The notes under the pieces were generated by a model. It saw only the letters and a program-made list of their open reading frames with translations. It did no database searches and was not told the origin of the DNA. A stretch of DNA of 64,000 nucleotides from Rhodosorus marinus (lineage: Eukaryota > Rhodophyta > Stylonematophyceae > Stylonematales > Stylonemataceae): the NCBI GenBank assembly GCA_029953675.1, contig JAMWBK010000003.1:2542001-2606000 (forward strand), written 5' to 3'. Positions 12,637-23,227 of the stretch are shown one piece after another (positions within the stretch are counted from its first letter, which is position 1; every line of letters starts with the position of its first letter). The translations under genes and the position numbers were made by a program.

Positions 12637-12647
12637 CTTCCCGCGAG
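12637..12647 (-). promoter_or_regulatory. E2F-like site upstream of ORC3
   Basis: CTTCCCGCGAG on the plus strand, that is CTCGCGGGAAG read towards ORC3, contains the E2F/DP core TTCCCGCG. It lies 26-36 bases before the ORC3 ATG. ORC and CDC6 genes are known E2F targets in plants and animals. Assignment here rests on sequence and position only. Confidence 0.45.
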
Positions 12648-14117
12648 TGCGATTATCAGTCCATACCTAGCTCTCCTTGGATTCGAATGCGATACAACCT
12701 TCTTCGGGTTCAACGAGGTACTGGCGGCATACCAACTCGAAGCCCCAGTGGTAAGCCGAGTTCGGGTCAGCCTTGATTCACTGTTGTTTTCAGTCCTGCA
12801 CACAATATCACCTGCTCCAACAGTTGTTCAAAGGGGTGGCGGGAGCAACGATAATCTTGGAACGGCAGACTGTGAGCTGCTACTAACTGACTATTTCTGG
12901 TAAGTTCGTCATTGCGCTCACGCTCTGCGATAGCTGCCGCGAGCGTTTGTGGTTCTTCGCTTTGAGAGGCATCGAGGAGTTGAAGACTACGGGAAAACGG
13001 TCACCGCGTTGATTGCGGAGTGGGGCTTTGACGACGCAAAGTCAGACGCATCGATCGTTACAGGAGTGCTCTCGCGCTGACCCTGCTCTGCCTTATAGCG
13101 CTTTGCAGTTATAGACAATCAGTTCAATGTTGACGAACCTCTTTCCAGGATTTCCGGGCGATGGCTTTGGGATCTGCGCTCCAGTGCTCCAAAATAAGCA
13201 CTATTGTATCAAAACTAGCACAATGGAGTTTTAAAAAAGCTAAAAACATGGAGTACTTCCATTGTACCTATCCAAATCTAGATACAATTATCTAGTTCTA
13301 GTTAGGAAGCCCGCAACCCAGTCAACCCAATACCGTTTTCCTGTACCGTATTTCACCAACTTGCCGGGAAATGATTTGAGACGAGACATTTTCTTAATTT
13401 TTAAACAATCCCTAAATCGTCAGAAATTATTGGGAAACCATTCCCGTCTTCCAGGAATTTTCTCTTTAAATCAAAGATCTTGGTATTTTTAAATTATTAA
13501 ACAGGAAAAAGTTTCCAAGCCTTTTAAAATCCCAGCGAACGAGGAGAGATTTTTTTCTTGGTTTTGCTTTCTTTAAGAACTTCTTGCCTCCTGGGTAAGA
13601 GTGTGTAGACAAAGGCGGGGAGGGGTGGTATCCAGATAGAATGTTGCGCTGATTTAAAACCCAAGAATGCAGGGGGTGAGAGGTACTGCGCCTTGTTTTT
13701 TCAAGATACTAATTAGTTGGAATAATTTGATATATATTTTGAACTCTTCAGAAAAAGAATGGGTTGGGAAAAAAGGTTTTCAGGTGGATCCTTGTCCAAA
13801 GGGTTCCTTTTCCCGAAGTGGTAGAGGCTTCTTATTTCAGGTTTGAATTGGGGGTTGGTGAGCTTCTTTTCAGGATGGACGAAGCCGGTTAGGGGTGGGA
13901 TGTTGATTTAGGAGGTTGGAGGCGGGAGAGTTTTGCTCACTTTTGCTGTGGGGTCTGGACCGTGGTTCCGGGAGGAGAGAAGGGGTGGGAGGGGGGTGAG
14001 GGGGGTTTGATGAGGAGTTCTGGATTGTACTTTTAAGCTGGCGAGGAAGGGGAGGAGTTGGTTTGGGGTGGGGTTGTCGGAGGTTGTTGGTAGTTTTTTC
14101 CCTACCGAACAGACGTG
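12648..14117. other. Intergenic between ORC3 and the plastid peptidase
   Basis: No gene seen. From about 13840 to the ATG at 14118 the plus strand is strongly G/T-rich (runs such as GGGGTGGGAGGGGGGTGAGG), as in the 5' flanks of many genes in this window. The mirror-image proline-rich minus frames at 13870-14471 are shadows of this skew. Confidence 0.5.
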
Positions 14118-17100
14118 ATGATTGGGTTTCAGTTTGTTGCGGGCCGGGGTGTGTTGGGGAGGGACGTGAGATGGAAGACCTGCGATCGTGAATATGGACG
14201 GGCAAGGTTTTTCGAGAGGAAAGATCAGGCTGTTAGGTCGTTCGGATTTGAGCCAGTAAAATGTAGTTTGACCGCCGGGAGGACTGCGTATGCTGATGTC
14301 AAGCTGCCCGAAAATCCGAACCTGCGAAGGGGAACGTTGCCCAATGGCTTTGAGTACAACATCCTTCCGAATGACTCTCCATCTGGACGATTCGAAGCTC
14401 ACCTGGAGGTATTCGCTGGATCCACGGTTGAGGATGAGGATCAGCAGGGAATTGCTCACGTCGTGGAGCACGTAGCGTATATGGGCTCTGAGAAGAGGGA
14501 GAAGCTACTCAGCGGTACTGGGGCATCGACTAATGCTCATACGGATTTCCATCACACCGTTTTCTTTGCGGCATGCCCGACGTACATACCTCGAACTGGA
14601 AGGAGCTCAATGGTAATGGCCCTCGACGCCTTGCTCGATGTGATGGAGGCAAAAATTGAACCAGCTCGAGTGGAGAAGGAAAGAGCAGCGATTCTCTCAG
14701 AGATGCTGATGGTAGGTTCTATCAGTCATATTTCGGCGAGAACTTGTTCGGAAAACGGACTAGTGGATTGGGAGGCATTTGCATGGAAGGTAGAGATCGT
14801 AGTTGTTATTCAACTATGAAATGGAGACCGACATCGCAGCGCGAAAACTGAGTGTTGGGGCAGCACTGACACGGCGTGAACTCCGCGGACAGGCACAGCC
14901 TCTGTCTGCGTACAGACCTGGTCTGCACCTCCCGTCGTCATTTCAGATCGGATTGACTCCGTGGTGCTCGCCCTTGCTGATGCCTCTCACCCAGCCCGAG
15001 CTCCGCATTTGCTCGTACCCGCTAAGGACGATCCGAGGACGAGATCATTGCTCCCGTTTTCTCCACCGATTCTTTGTGGATGTTGCTCACCTGGTCCTGA
15101 TCTTTTTATGCTGTATTCCCAGGTAAACACCATCGAGTACAGGGTGGAGTGTCAGCTCCTGGCGTCCCTACATGCCGAGAACGTGATCCCTAACCGCTTT
15201 CCGATTGGTCTGGAGGAGCAGATAAAAGCATGGACTGCAGATGATGTAAAAAAGTTTCACCGCACCCACTATCGTCCTAACAACGCTGTCCTGTACGTTG
15301 CTGGTGACTTCGACAGCGTTGACAAAGTAGAGGAAGAGATTGTGAAGAAGTTCAGCAACCTCAAGAACTTTGCGATTGAGAAGGATGTTGCAAAAGGCAC
15401 GCTGAAGGAGACACGCTCTAGGCACTTCCCGGCCGTTGTTCACAACTGGAGCAACTTGATTACTCCGTTGGATGCCCCCACGGACGTTAGACTGTTTCGA
15501 CATGAGCTGCTGTCAAGTTTCAGCCTCCACGTTTACGCCAAAAATCCGTTGCAGGAGGTCAAGACAATGTCCAACTTTCGGTAAGTCACACGCACGGAAT
15601 TCCTGTATCCCACTGTTTGAAGTGTTGACCGCGGTCGTTTGCCATATCATGGGGGCCTCGGTGCTGTGTGAAATAGACGAAGCGTCCTTCGCAAGCTGGG
15701 CTACAGTGCGTTGCAAATTCGGCTTAACATGGCTGGAAGAAGCGAAGAACTGGCGGGAGATTGTCCCTTTTCCACAGTGGAGTTCCTGGATCAAGATTCT
15801 CCTCGCGAGGCCTGTGAAGTGCGAAGCTTGGACCTGACTGCAAAGCCTTCCTTGTGGCGAGTAGCAGTGCGTGTGGCGGTTAGAGAAATGCGTCGTTTTG
15901 CGCGGTACGGCTTGTCTGCACGGGAGTTTGAGAGATTGCGTGTGACGCTGCTGAATATGTCCCAACAGTCAATCATGCAACACGATATGGCTACGACCCC
16001 GGATCGTATCGAGGATCTCATGGAAGCAGTTGCTGCTGGGCATACTTACCTCACACCCGATGCTTACTACGAGCTCCTCGAGGAACAGGTCCTGGACATT
16101 TCTCTCGAAGAAATCAACGAACACATCAGGGACATGTGCTCACATTCTCTCTGGTTTGAGCCCAACAGCAACGCTCCTAGTCCGAATGCAATAGTTGCAT
16201 GCGCGCCAACTAGCATACCCGATCTCACCACGGAGGAGCTGATGAAGGCTCTGAAGGAAGCTGGCTCGGAACCAATAGAGCCGCCGCGTGACGTGGACGT
16301 GCCGCAGTCCCTCATGTCCCGAACAAGGATCATCATGCTTATGCAGGTAGGTTTGAACTGGCCTCAGTTTTTCTCCCCTGCTTGCGCGAGGATTGGAGGT
16401 GCTCACATCCTTCCGCATGTGCACGAAAAATCAACTCGTAGGACAAGAACGCTTCTTGGGTCTCAAGCAAGGTGAACTCTGCTCGAACGTTTATGCTGGG
16501 CAAGCTATTGAATGGAGTCACCGTGAACATGCTGAAATCTCCGAAGAAATCCGGACGCGCCTGCATGCGAGTTACTTGCCCAGGAGGTCGATCTGTGGAG
16601 GTGAACGCTCTTCAATCGGAACAGTCGGGAATCCCACACGGTGCGGTTCCTCTGGGTAGCGCTACCGTGCAGGAGGGGGGAGCTATCGGAGGTTGGAGCC
16701 GGGAACAGATAGAATTGTACTGCATCGACAACTTGGTCGAGGTCTATGCCCAGGTCGAGGAGGGAGCTATCCACTTCGACTTCATTTTCCCCTCCGAAAG
16801 GTTCCCGTCAGTTTTGCAGATTCTTCGAGGCTTGATGACGGACTTCAAGTGGGAAGCAGATGCCTTGGCAAGGGGCAGAGAATCACTGGAGCAACGCTGC
16901 AGAGAGGTTGAATCTTCGCTGGAGGAGCGAAGCAAGGCGGAACTGCTGAAGCTCATGACTGGCGGGGACCTCCGCTTCGCTACGCCGTCTGCGGAAGCGT
17001 TGCAATCGCTCACTCTGATGGAAGCAAAGAATGCCATGATTGCGCACTTGACTACTGCAGGAACTGAACTGTCGATTGTTGGAGATTTTGAGATGAATGA

Positions 17101-18255
17101 GGTTGCTGATCTAATCCGTACATATATTGGTTCAGTACCCGCTCGAACAAGCTCGATTCTGGATAGTTTACCACGTGCACTCACGTAAGCTTGACTGTCA
17201 TCTACCGCTATGAATTTGATTTTCAGATGGTTTCATGGACCTCTGCGTACTTGCGCCAGCCCTGACCCTGGAATCGTGCTGACTCCTTTTTTCTTCTCTA
17301 TTTCTGCAGGATTGAAGAGAATGGAAAGGATATTGAGGTAGAGATACCTGACACAGATGCGCGGTCAGTTGTTTACGTTGCTGGTAAAATGCCATCTGGA
17401 TGGGGCTACAACTCGGATGGAACTCATGCATTTTTGGAAAAGAACTCCTTCGGAAAAAGATCACCGAGGGACGTGCTGCTGACGGACACGAAGGCACGAA
17501 GAAACCACCCTCTATTCGCATACGTTGGATACGGTCTTTTGCGTGAGGTTTTGACAAGGCGAATGTTCTCAGAGTTGAGGGAGGAGGCCAACCTTTCGTA
17601 CGAGGCTAACTTTAAGATAATTGGCTTCGACAACGTCAACGGAGGTTACTACCTCGCAACTGTGAGGATTTCCGCGCGTGACCCATACTTTCCCCACGGC
17701 TGCTGTTTCTGACTGTGTGCCTCTTTCGTTACTGCCGCTAGGCGACCGCCGCCCCGAAAAATGCGAAGAAGGCTCTGGGAGTGGTAAAGCGAACGCTCTC
17801 AGCGCTACGTGATGGAAAGTCGTCGATTACGTGGGCGAACTTGGAGAATGCTAGAAGATCAGTTACGGGACGATTTGAAGGGGGCATGGAAGGTGATGGA
17901 TACATTGTTCAGATGATGAGCGGTATGCAGCACCAGTCCAACCCGCTGAAGTCAGAGCAGCTCTTCGAGGATCTTCTTGCCGTCACCGACTCCGTGACGG
18001 TACGTCGCGTTGCACTTTCGTAACAATCTTTACAATGATCAACGTTGAGCGGCCTCCTGAACTGTGCACTACTTATTTTCTAACGGCCGCAATCGTCAGG
18101 TGGAGGATCTTAAGTTGTTGCTTTCGACTCTGGCGCTCGGGGATGATCAAATGTACTCCTGTATTGGAATCAGCGCTGGTGATCACGATCCGTCAGCGGA
18201 TGGTAGCCCGCCGAGGTCTCCCCCGCGGGGTGGTTCTACTGTGCTTAGGCACTAG
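14118..18255 (+). CDS. SPP: Chloroplast stromal processing peptidase, M16 family
   Basis: Seven exons: 14118-14711, 15123-15580, 15677-16346, 16442-17184, 17310-17661, 17742-17999 and 18100-18255, giving 1076 residues. Every junction is in phase and restores alignment with plant SPP: SEMLM|VNTIEYRVECQLL, GGYYLAT|ATAAPKN, DSVT|VEDLKLLL. The zinc motif HVVEH is at residues 114-118, followed by AYMGS and KERAAILSE. The second half is the non-catalytic M16 repeat (GGWSREQIELYCID) and the end MYSCIGISAGD matches the plant SYSCIG end. SPP removes transit peptides from imported plastid preproteins in the stroma. The leader starts MIGFQFVAGRG, basic with early Phe, as in red-algal transit peptides. 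Intron 1 is 411 nt; the others are 80-125 nt. Confidence 0.95.
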
Positions 18256-19067
18256 GACTCCTTTGCTGGTGACTTTCAATATGTCCCATCTCGAGGAGCT
18301 CTTATGTTTGCGAGCTTGAGCATGCTTTAAAATATTGTTTCCTCGTGTCGGGAGGGAGCTCTCACGCTTGGTGGGCAGCGCGCGCCGTGCGTTACCACGC
18401 TCTCGACAGAGCTAGAGGCGTGATTCGGACGATCGTTTTAGTGTACTCTATGTAGGAATTGTAGTAGCATTTTAGAGCTTTCCAAATCGCGACCAGACGG
18501 GAGTGCGCAGAAGTTGACTCGGATACCGTTCCCGGACGGGTCGGATGCGAATACTGACAATATAAATAAAAACTGAGAAACTCTGATATGAATTGGTAGC
18601 GCATCGTGAGCTGGAATCCGTTCTGCTGAGTTAAAGTGCGCCTGGGGCAGCACTCGGATTGACTGTCCTCTCATGAAACCGGTGAGTTCATGAGCTCTCC
18701 GGTTCTATCCAACAATATGAGGAGGACGTGGACATGTTGGGCAGACTTAATGAATTTGAAAGCATTTTCGATATCGAGACTTGATGTTGGACTAACGTGA
18801 ATGTTGCCAAGCTCTCTCTAAAAACCCCCAACGGATTGATCAAAGAGCTACGCTAAGCTCAAAAGCCAGCGCAAGTGCACCCGCGGCTTGGGTTCAAACC
18901 TAAGTACAATTGGAGCATTTGTGGAAGTGAAGGCCTTGGAGTGCCTTGGAGTGCCGAACTGCGTGTCGGGAGTTCTGAGATAGTAGGACGAAGGCATCTT
19001 GGAAACTGGAGACTTGAAAAGGAGGGATCAAGGACAGTTTTCGTTCAGATGAGGAGAAAGAACAAGG
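18256..19067. other. Intergenic, no supported gene
   Basis: This is the 3' flank of the peptidase gene and the 5' flank of the RNase Z gene. There is a short direct repetition (CTTGGAGTGC twice) near 18930. Nothing else is recognised. Confidence 0.45.
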
Positions 19068-20828
19068 ATGATGGGATTTGTACTAGCACAAGCTTGTAGC
19101 TTTGGCCGTGGAAAGCTGCTATTGAACAACCGATATGGTGGGATTTGTGTGCGAGCGAGTAAAGGGGCTGAAAGCTCTGAACCCGCGTTTGAGACGGTGA
19201 CTCAGCAGGCGATTGATGATATAAGAAGTATTGAGTTGGAGTGGCAAGGGGTGGATCCCCCCGGTTTAGAAGACGAGGAAGATATACCTTCGGTGGGTGC
19301 GGGTTGGGTAGACCAGAATGGAGACCCGCTGGAGGTCACGGACATTGAGGATGTTGAGAAGTTTTTCGACGAGCTGATGGCTGAAGAGGATGAGAACGAA
19401 GATGGGAGGAGAGCAGATTCTAGAAGCAACCACAACCCTTGGTGCCCCGTCGAGGCTGGGACTTGGAGGGTTGTCCATTTAGGCACCTCATCGGCAATGC
19501 CGACAAGGAAACGCAACGTATCATCGATCGCACTCACGTTCTCTCGTGGATCCGAGAAGAAACCTACTGTGATGATTCAAGATGCTGGTGAAGGTGCAGC
19601 TGGTCGACTACAATACGCGAAATGGTTCGACGACGAGCTACTCGGCTGCGTCAGGTACATCTGCATCACTCACGTCCATGGCGACCACATCTACGGCCTT
19701 CCGAATCTGTTAAGGATGGTCGGAAGCTATTATGCCAGAAGAAAGTTTTCCAACAGACATGAGAATCTCCGGAGCGACGAAGAAGAAGGCCAAGAAGATC
19801 CAGTCATCCAAATATTTGCTCCCTATGGGGTTAGAGGTTTCCTACGCGTAGCCACAAACATGATGACCGATGTAGGCGTCCGGTTCTCTGTGAGAGAGCT
19901 GGTCCCGAGGGAGGAAGATTTCCAGCATGTAGGGAGACGGGACCTCTGGAGACCAGGAACCGATGCGTTCTTCCTTGAAAGTGAAATAAGGAGAGGGTTC
20001 AGTGCTCAGACGTGGAGTCCCAGACGTGAAGGTGTACCACCAGCACATGAAAAGGAAGTTAAGATGGATGATATTCGAGCTTCCGACGATGGGAGTTGGA
20101 TTCTTGTCGATGACGAAGAGCTTAGAATATCTGCTGCTCCGTTGAAGCATCGGGTGCCTTGTTTTGGGTACGTCTACGAGAGTAAACCTGGTGTCAGTGA
20201 TGATTCCCAAGGTGATCAGGAGCTTGATATGGAGCTGGCTAGGAGTCTAGGGGTTAAAGGAAGGCAGTATTCAGTTTTGAGAGATGGGAGGCCAGTGACG
20301 GTGAAGAGCACTGGACTTGTTGTGACTCCGGAGGCGGTCATGAAGAGCAGTTCTCCTTCTTCTGCAGGGAAAGGTGGTCCTGGAAAAAAGATTGTCCTGC
20401 TCGGAGATACGTGCGACTCGAGCTTGGCGGTGGGTGTGGCAGATAAGGCGGATGTGCTCGTGCACGAGGCGACGTTCAGCTCGAAGCTAGCTGATAGAGC
20501 TCGTATCGCAATGCACTCGACGGGGACGATGGCAGGGGAGTTTGCTAAGAGGACCAGCGCGAAGTCGCTCGTCCTTACGCACTTCAGCAGTAGGTACGAG
20601 GCGTTTGTGACCAAGCCTGCAGAGGAATTGGCAGAGTCGTTGTCCAGTGCGGAAGCACGAGAGCTTGTGGACGTGCCAATTGATGAGCTTGAAGAAGAGG
20701 AGGAGGAAGAGATCGACGAAGGGGAGGAAGACTTTGTCTCTATAGAAGAGCTTGTGGCAGAGGCAAAAGACGCCTTTGGATCCAACGCAGTCACGGCCGC
20801 ATATGACTACTATGAATATAGCGTGTAG
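19068..20828 (+). CDS. RNase Z (tRNA 3' processing endonuclease), probably plastid
   Basis: Single exon, 586 residues, with two consecutive ATG codons at 19068 and 19071. The metallo-beta-lactamase core begins HLGTSSAMPTRKRNVSS. The zinc motif THVHGDH is at 201-207 (H202, H204, D206, H207), followed by GLPNLLRMVG. Later motifs are LKHRVPCFGYVYE, LLGDTCDS, VHEATF and LTHFSSRY, all characteristic of short-form tRNase Z. The enzyme cuts the 3' trailer from pre-tRNA. A leader of about 125 residues precedes the core: MMGFVLAQACSFGRGK is basic and Phe-bearing like the other plastid leaders here, followed by a long acidic segment. A second acidic run (ELEEEEEEEIDEGEED) sits near the C-terminus. Plastid targeting is inferred from the leader; mitochondria are possible. 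Confidence 0.92.
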   Translation: MMGFVLAQACSFGRGKLLLNNRYGGICVRASKGAESSEPAFETVTQQAIDDIRSIELEWQGVDPPGLEDEEDIPSVGAGWVDQNGDPLEVTDIEDVEKFFDELMAEEDENEDGRRADSRSNHNPWCPVEAGTWRVVHLGTSSAMPTRKRNVSSIALTFSRGSEKKPTVMIQDAGEGAAGRLQYAKWFDDELLGCVRYICITHVHGDHIYGLPNLLRMVGSYYARRKFSNRHENLRSDEEEGQEDPVIQIFAPYGVRGFLRVATNMMTDVGVRFSVRELVPREEDFQHVGRRDLWRPGTDAFFLESEIRRGFSAQTWSPRREGVPPAHEKEVKMDDIRASDDGSWILVDDEELRISAAPLKHRVPCFGYVYESKPGVSDDSQGDQELDMELARSLGVKGRQYSVLRDGRPVTVKSTGLVVTPEAVMKSSSPSSAGKGGPGKKIVLLGDTCDSSLAVGVADKADVLVHEATFSSKLADRARIAMHSTGTMAGEFAKRTSAKSLVLTHFSSRYEAFVTKPAEELAESLSSAEARELVDVPIDELEEEEEEEIDEGEEDFVSIEELVAEAKDAFGSNAVTAAYDYYEYSV

Positions 20829-21379
20829 CTTGCACTGATTCGTGAGAAAGATCCTCAGACAAGTAGACCCGCTGACGTCGAAAGCGCAATCTTGCCGGAA
20901 GGGAAGTAATGTGGGTACACACTCGCTTGGGCTGGTTTAGCCTTCGCAGGCCTCAGAATGATCCTCGACTGTGGTCGGTATCCTTGTAGGACTGAATCGT
21001 GTGTCTGTTGAGATCTGGTATGACAACGTATGGAGACCTATTTAAGCAGCCGTACGTATGTATCGTAGATATATTAAATGACTATGAATAGCGGGGCGCA
21101 TCGTGATACCGTACGATCCACTACTCCTCGTCTAGCAGAAAGAAATGCATCCGGCGTTGTGAACTCCGGCAGGCTCACGGCGGGCTGCAGTAACCAACAG
21201 AGCGAATCGTTCTCGCAAACATGCACGGGCCATTTGTAGCTTTTGAGCTGTGTTGGTGACCACTTTTCAATACGAGGAGTCCCAAAAAGCTGGTCCACGC
21301 CACTCCAATACCGTGGAACCATCCCGCCGGGTCATCCAGTCTGATCCGAGATAAGTCCAGCCTTGACAATCCAGTCAGC
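20829..21379. other. 3' flank of RNase Z and start of an ill-defined minus-strand gene
   Basis: No complete gene. Minus frames at 21074-21322 and 21175-21408 may include the last exon of the unrecognised gene described next. Confidence 0.35.
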
Positions 21380-22195
21380 TTGATTTCAAAAACTCGCCTA
21401 ACAGACACGGAGAAGAATTAACCACAGAGGAAAGAATCAATCCACCAACTCGGCTTCCCGTGGCAGGTGCGGGCTCCGAAAAAGTCTGCCGAGACCATCC
21501 ACCATATACGCGGGGGACAGATCTGTTCGACCCAACAGCCTTCTTGATAATGCAGCTTCAGCCTCTTCCACTCTGCACGTTCTTTAGTCTCAGTTAAGAA
21601 CCTCTCCTGCTGATTTTCCGCATTGCATGTTGAGTAGCTAAAACCTCTAGTTCCTCTCCGACTAAATTCACCGACCAGAACAGTGGTCACTGAACTGGCT
21701 GCGCACTCTTGCGAGTTTTCCACAGGCTGCGCGATGTTCTTCCCACATCTGCGCAACGTCATGGTGCTGCCGCTGGTTCAATGCGAGGACTGAAGGAGTC
21801 TCAGTACGCTGAGGCGATGGCTCATCCAACCTTTCGGGACTCGTCGCATTCTCGGCGGTGGTTATTGCACCGCTGATCATGGATCCCCTTTCGTCTTTCC
21901 GGACAGTGTTCCTTCTCGCTGCCTTCGTCGAGTTTTTCGCGATGTAGTCTTACAGACCCCTCACGGAGCCTCCCTCTGACTCTCTGGCGTTCGAATGCCT
22001 GCTTTGTTGTTGTACGCGCATCATCGACGTCTCCACTTTACGCTCCTCAGCGTAGCTAGGCTCTGAACAAACTGATGAACAGAAGAGGATTCAGTTTCAG
22101 TGGAAAAGAGGTATTGGACTGACCCTCGTAGATACTGCAGATGAGCTCGGAAGACTTTGTTGTGAGAGCCGCAACTGCCTCATGAAGCTGAGCCG
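21380..22195 (-). CDS. Unrecognised multi-exon gene (partial model)
   Basis: Several consecutive minus-strand blocks read as protein and join in phase. The upstream block ends at 22124 (LHEAVAALTTKSSELICSIY). A second, 22062-21954, reads PSYAEERKVETSMMRVQQQ. A third, 21872-21676, reads GAITTAENATSPERLDEPSP and QHHDVAQMWEEHRAACGKLA. The introns would be 61 nt (or 52) and 81 nt with GTCAGT and GTAAGA donors. Further exons probably follow (EEAEAALSRRLLGRTDLS around 21590-21470; EIKLTGLSRLDLSRI around 21390). I could not fix the start codon or the last exons and recognise no family. The product would be helical and charged, with a Ser/Pro-rich linker. Confidence 0.35.
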
Positions 22196-22508
22196 GTGGA
22201 TTCGGTTATCTTCCGTTAGAAACTTGGCCGTGTCTCAATTGGGGGCTTCCTTGAAATGATGCTGACCTGACCGTCGAGCCTGAAGTAAACCAGTAGACGT
22301 ACTAGTTTCCTGGGGGTGGTGGGTGTGTAGGGCGTTGGTTTGGGTGAGAGGAAGAAGGTAAAAGTTAAACGTTCAGATTTCCTTTATGGTATGAGTCACG
22401 TAGTTTGAAAGTGACGGTGAAGTTGTGCTGCTGTTGACTTGTATCTGGCCTTTTTTGTCATCTGGGGGTTTGGTTTAAGAACCGCCTGGGGATGGGGAGG
22501 TTGAAGTG
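22196..22508. other. 5' flank of SDHAF4-like gene
   Basis: G/T-rich on the plus strand (22310-22350 and 22460-22508). No gene or clear TATA box seen. Confidence 0.4.
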
Positions 22509-23227
22509 ATGTCGTTCGTGAAGGGATTGAGAGTATTTAGAGACTTGGGGGTACAGAGGCAGATGCTTGGAGGTGTGAGGTTACTGCAGCAGGGTGTGTT
22601 TCCATCGGAGTTGGTGAGAGGTCGTAGGACGGAGATTGCGACTGAGTTGATTGAGGAGGAGGCGGATGTGGGGGTGAAGTCCGCGGAGCTTGTGCCTGCT
22701 CAGAAGCCAGCTGATGTATTGGTTGAGGAAGACGACTCGGAGAGGGGTCGTAGGTTATTGGAGTTGAGGGAAAGGAGGCTGGCCACTGAGCCAGATTATG
22801 AGAAGCCGCTCCAGAGCCTGGCGGAGATTTTGCAGGAGCGCGCCAGTAAGCTTCCCAATCGAGTTGATTTGATAGACGAAGAGGAATGGTTTATGCAGGC
22901 GTTTCCGCACATGAACAGAGCCAAGGTCAGATACGCTCTGCATATGATGGAAAAGATTACCCAGTATCCACTCGATCCCAAGAAGACTCGGAATCCGGAC
23001 GCAGCAGCCGGAGTAGAAATACACGGGTGTGGTTATGAACCCACCAGGTCAGCTAAAAAAACACACCAAACGTCAGCCTCATCCCTCTAAAGCCTCGGGA
23101 ATGAACCGCTCCTTTTCCACGGGTTTTCTTGATCCACGAATCGAGGAAACTGAGGTTTTCCCTTCTCTATCCGCTTTGCAGGTTTGGAGATTGGTCGAGT
23201 TTAGGAGGCCGTTGCACTGATTTTTAG
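22509..23227 (+). CDS. SDHAF4: Succinate dehydrogenase assembly factor 4 (SDHAF4/DUF1674), long form
   Basis: Two exons, 22509-23047 and 23182-23227, give 194 residues. The join ACC AG|G TTT creates GCGYEPTRFGDWSSLGGRCTDF, the hallmark C-terminal box of the SDHAF4/Sdh8 family (GPEPTRYGDW...GRCxDF), ending exactly at the stop as in the family. SDHAF4 binds flavinylated SDHA in the mitochondrial matrix and protects it until it joins SDHB. The N-terminus MSFVKGLRVFRDLGVQRQ is basic and amphipathic, consistent with a presequence. Typical family members are about 100-120 residues; here an extra region of some 70-80 charged residues (LIEEEADVGVKS...LLELRERRL) precedes the box. The 46-nt last exon overlaps the stop of the converging dehydrogenase gene. 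Confidence 0.87.

Noticed and set aside
13870-14471. Proline-rich minus frames
   Set aside because: Mirror image of the G/T-rich 5' flank and first exon of the SPP gene.
18841-18910. tRNA suggested by GGGTTCAAACC
   Set aside because: No acceptor stem, D-arm or anticodon arm could be paired around the T-loop-like string.
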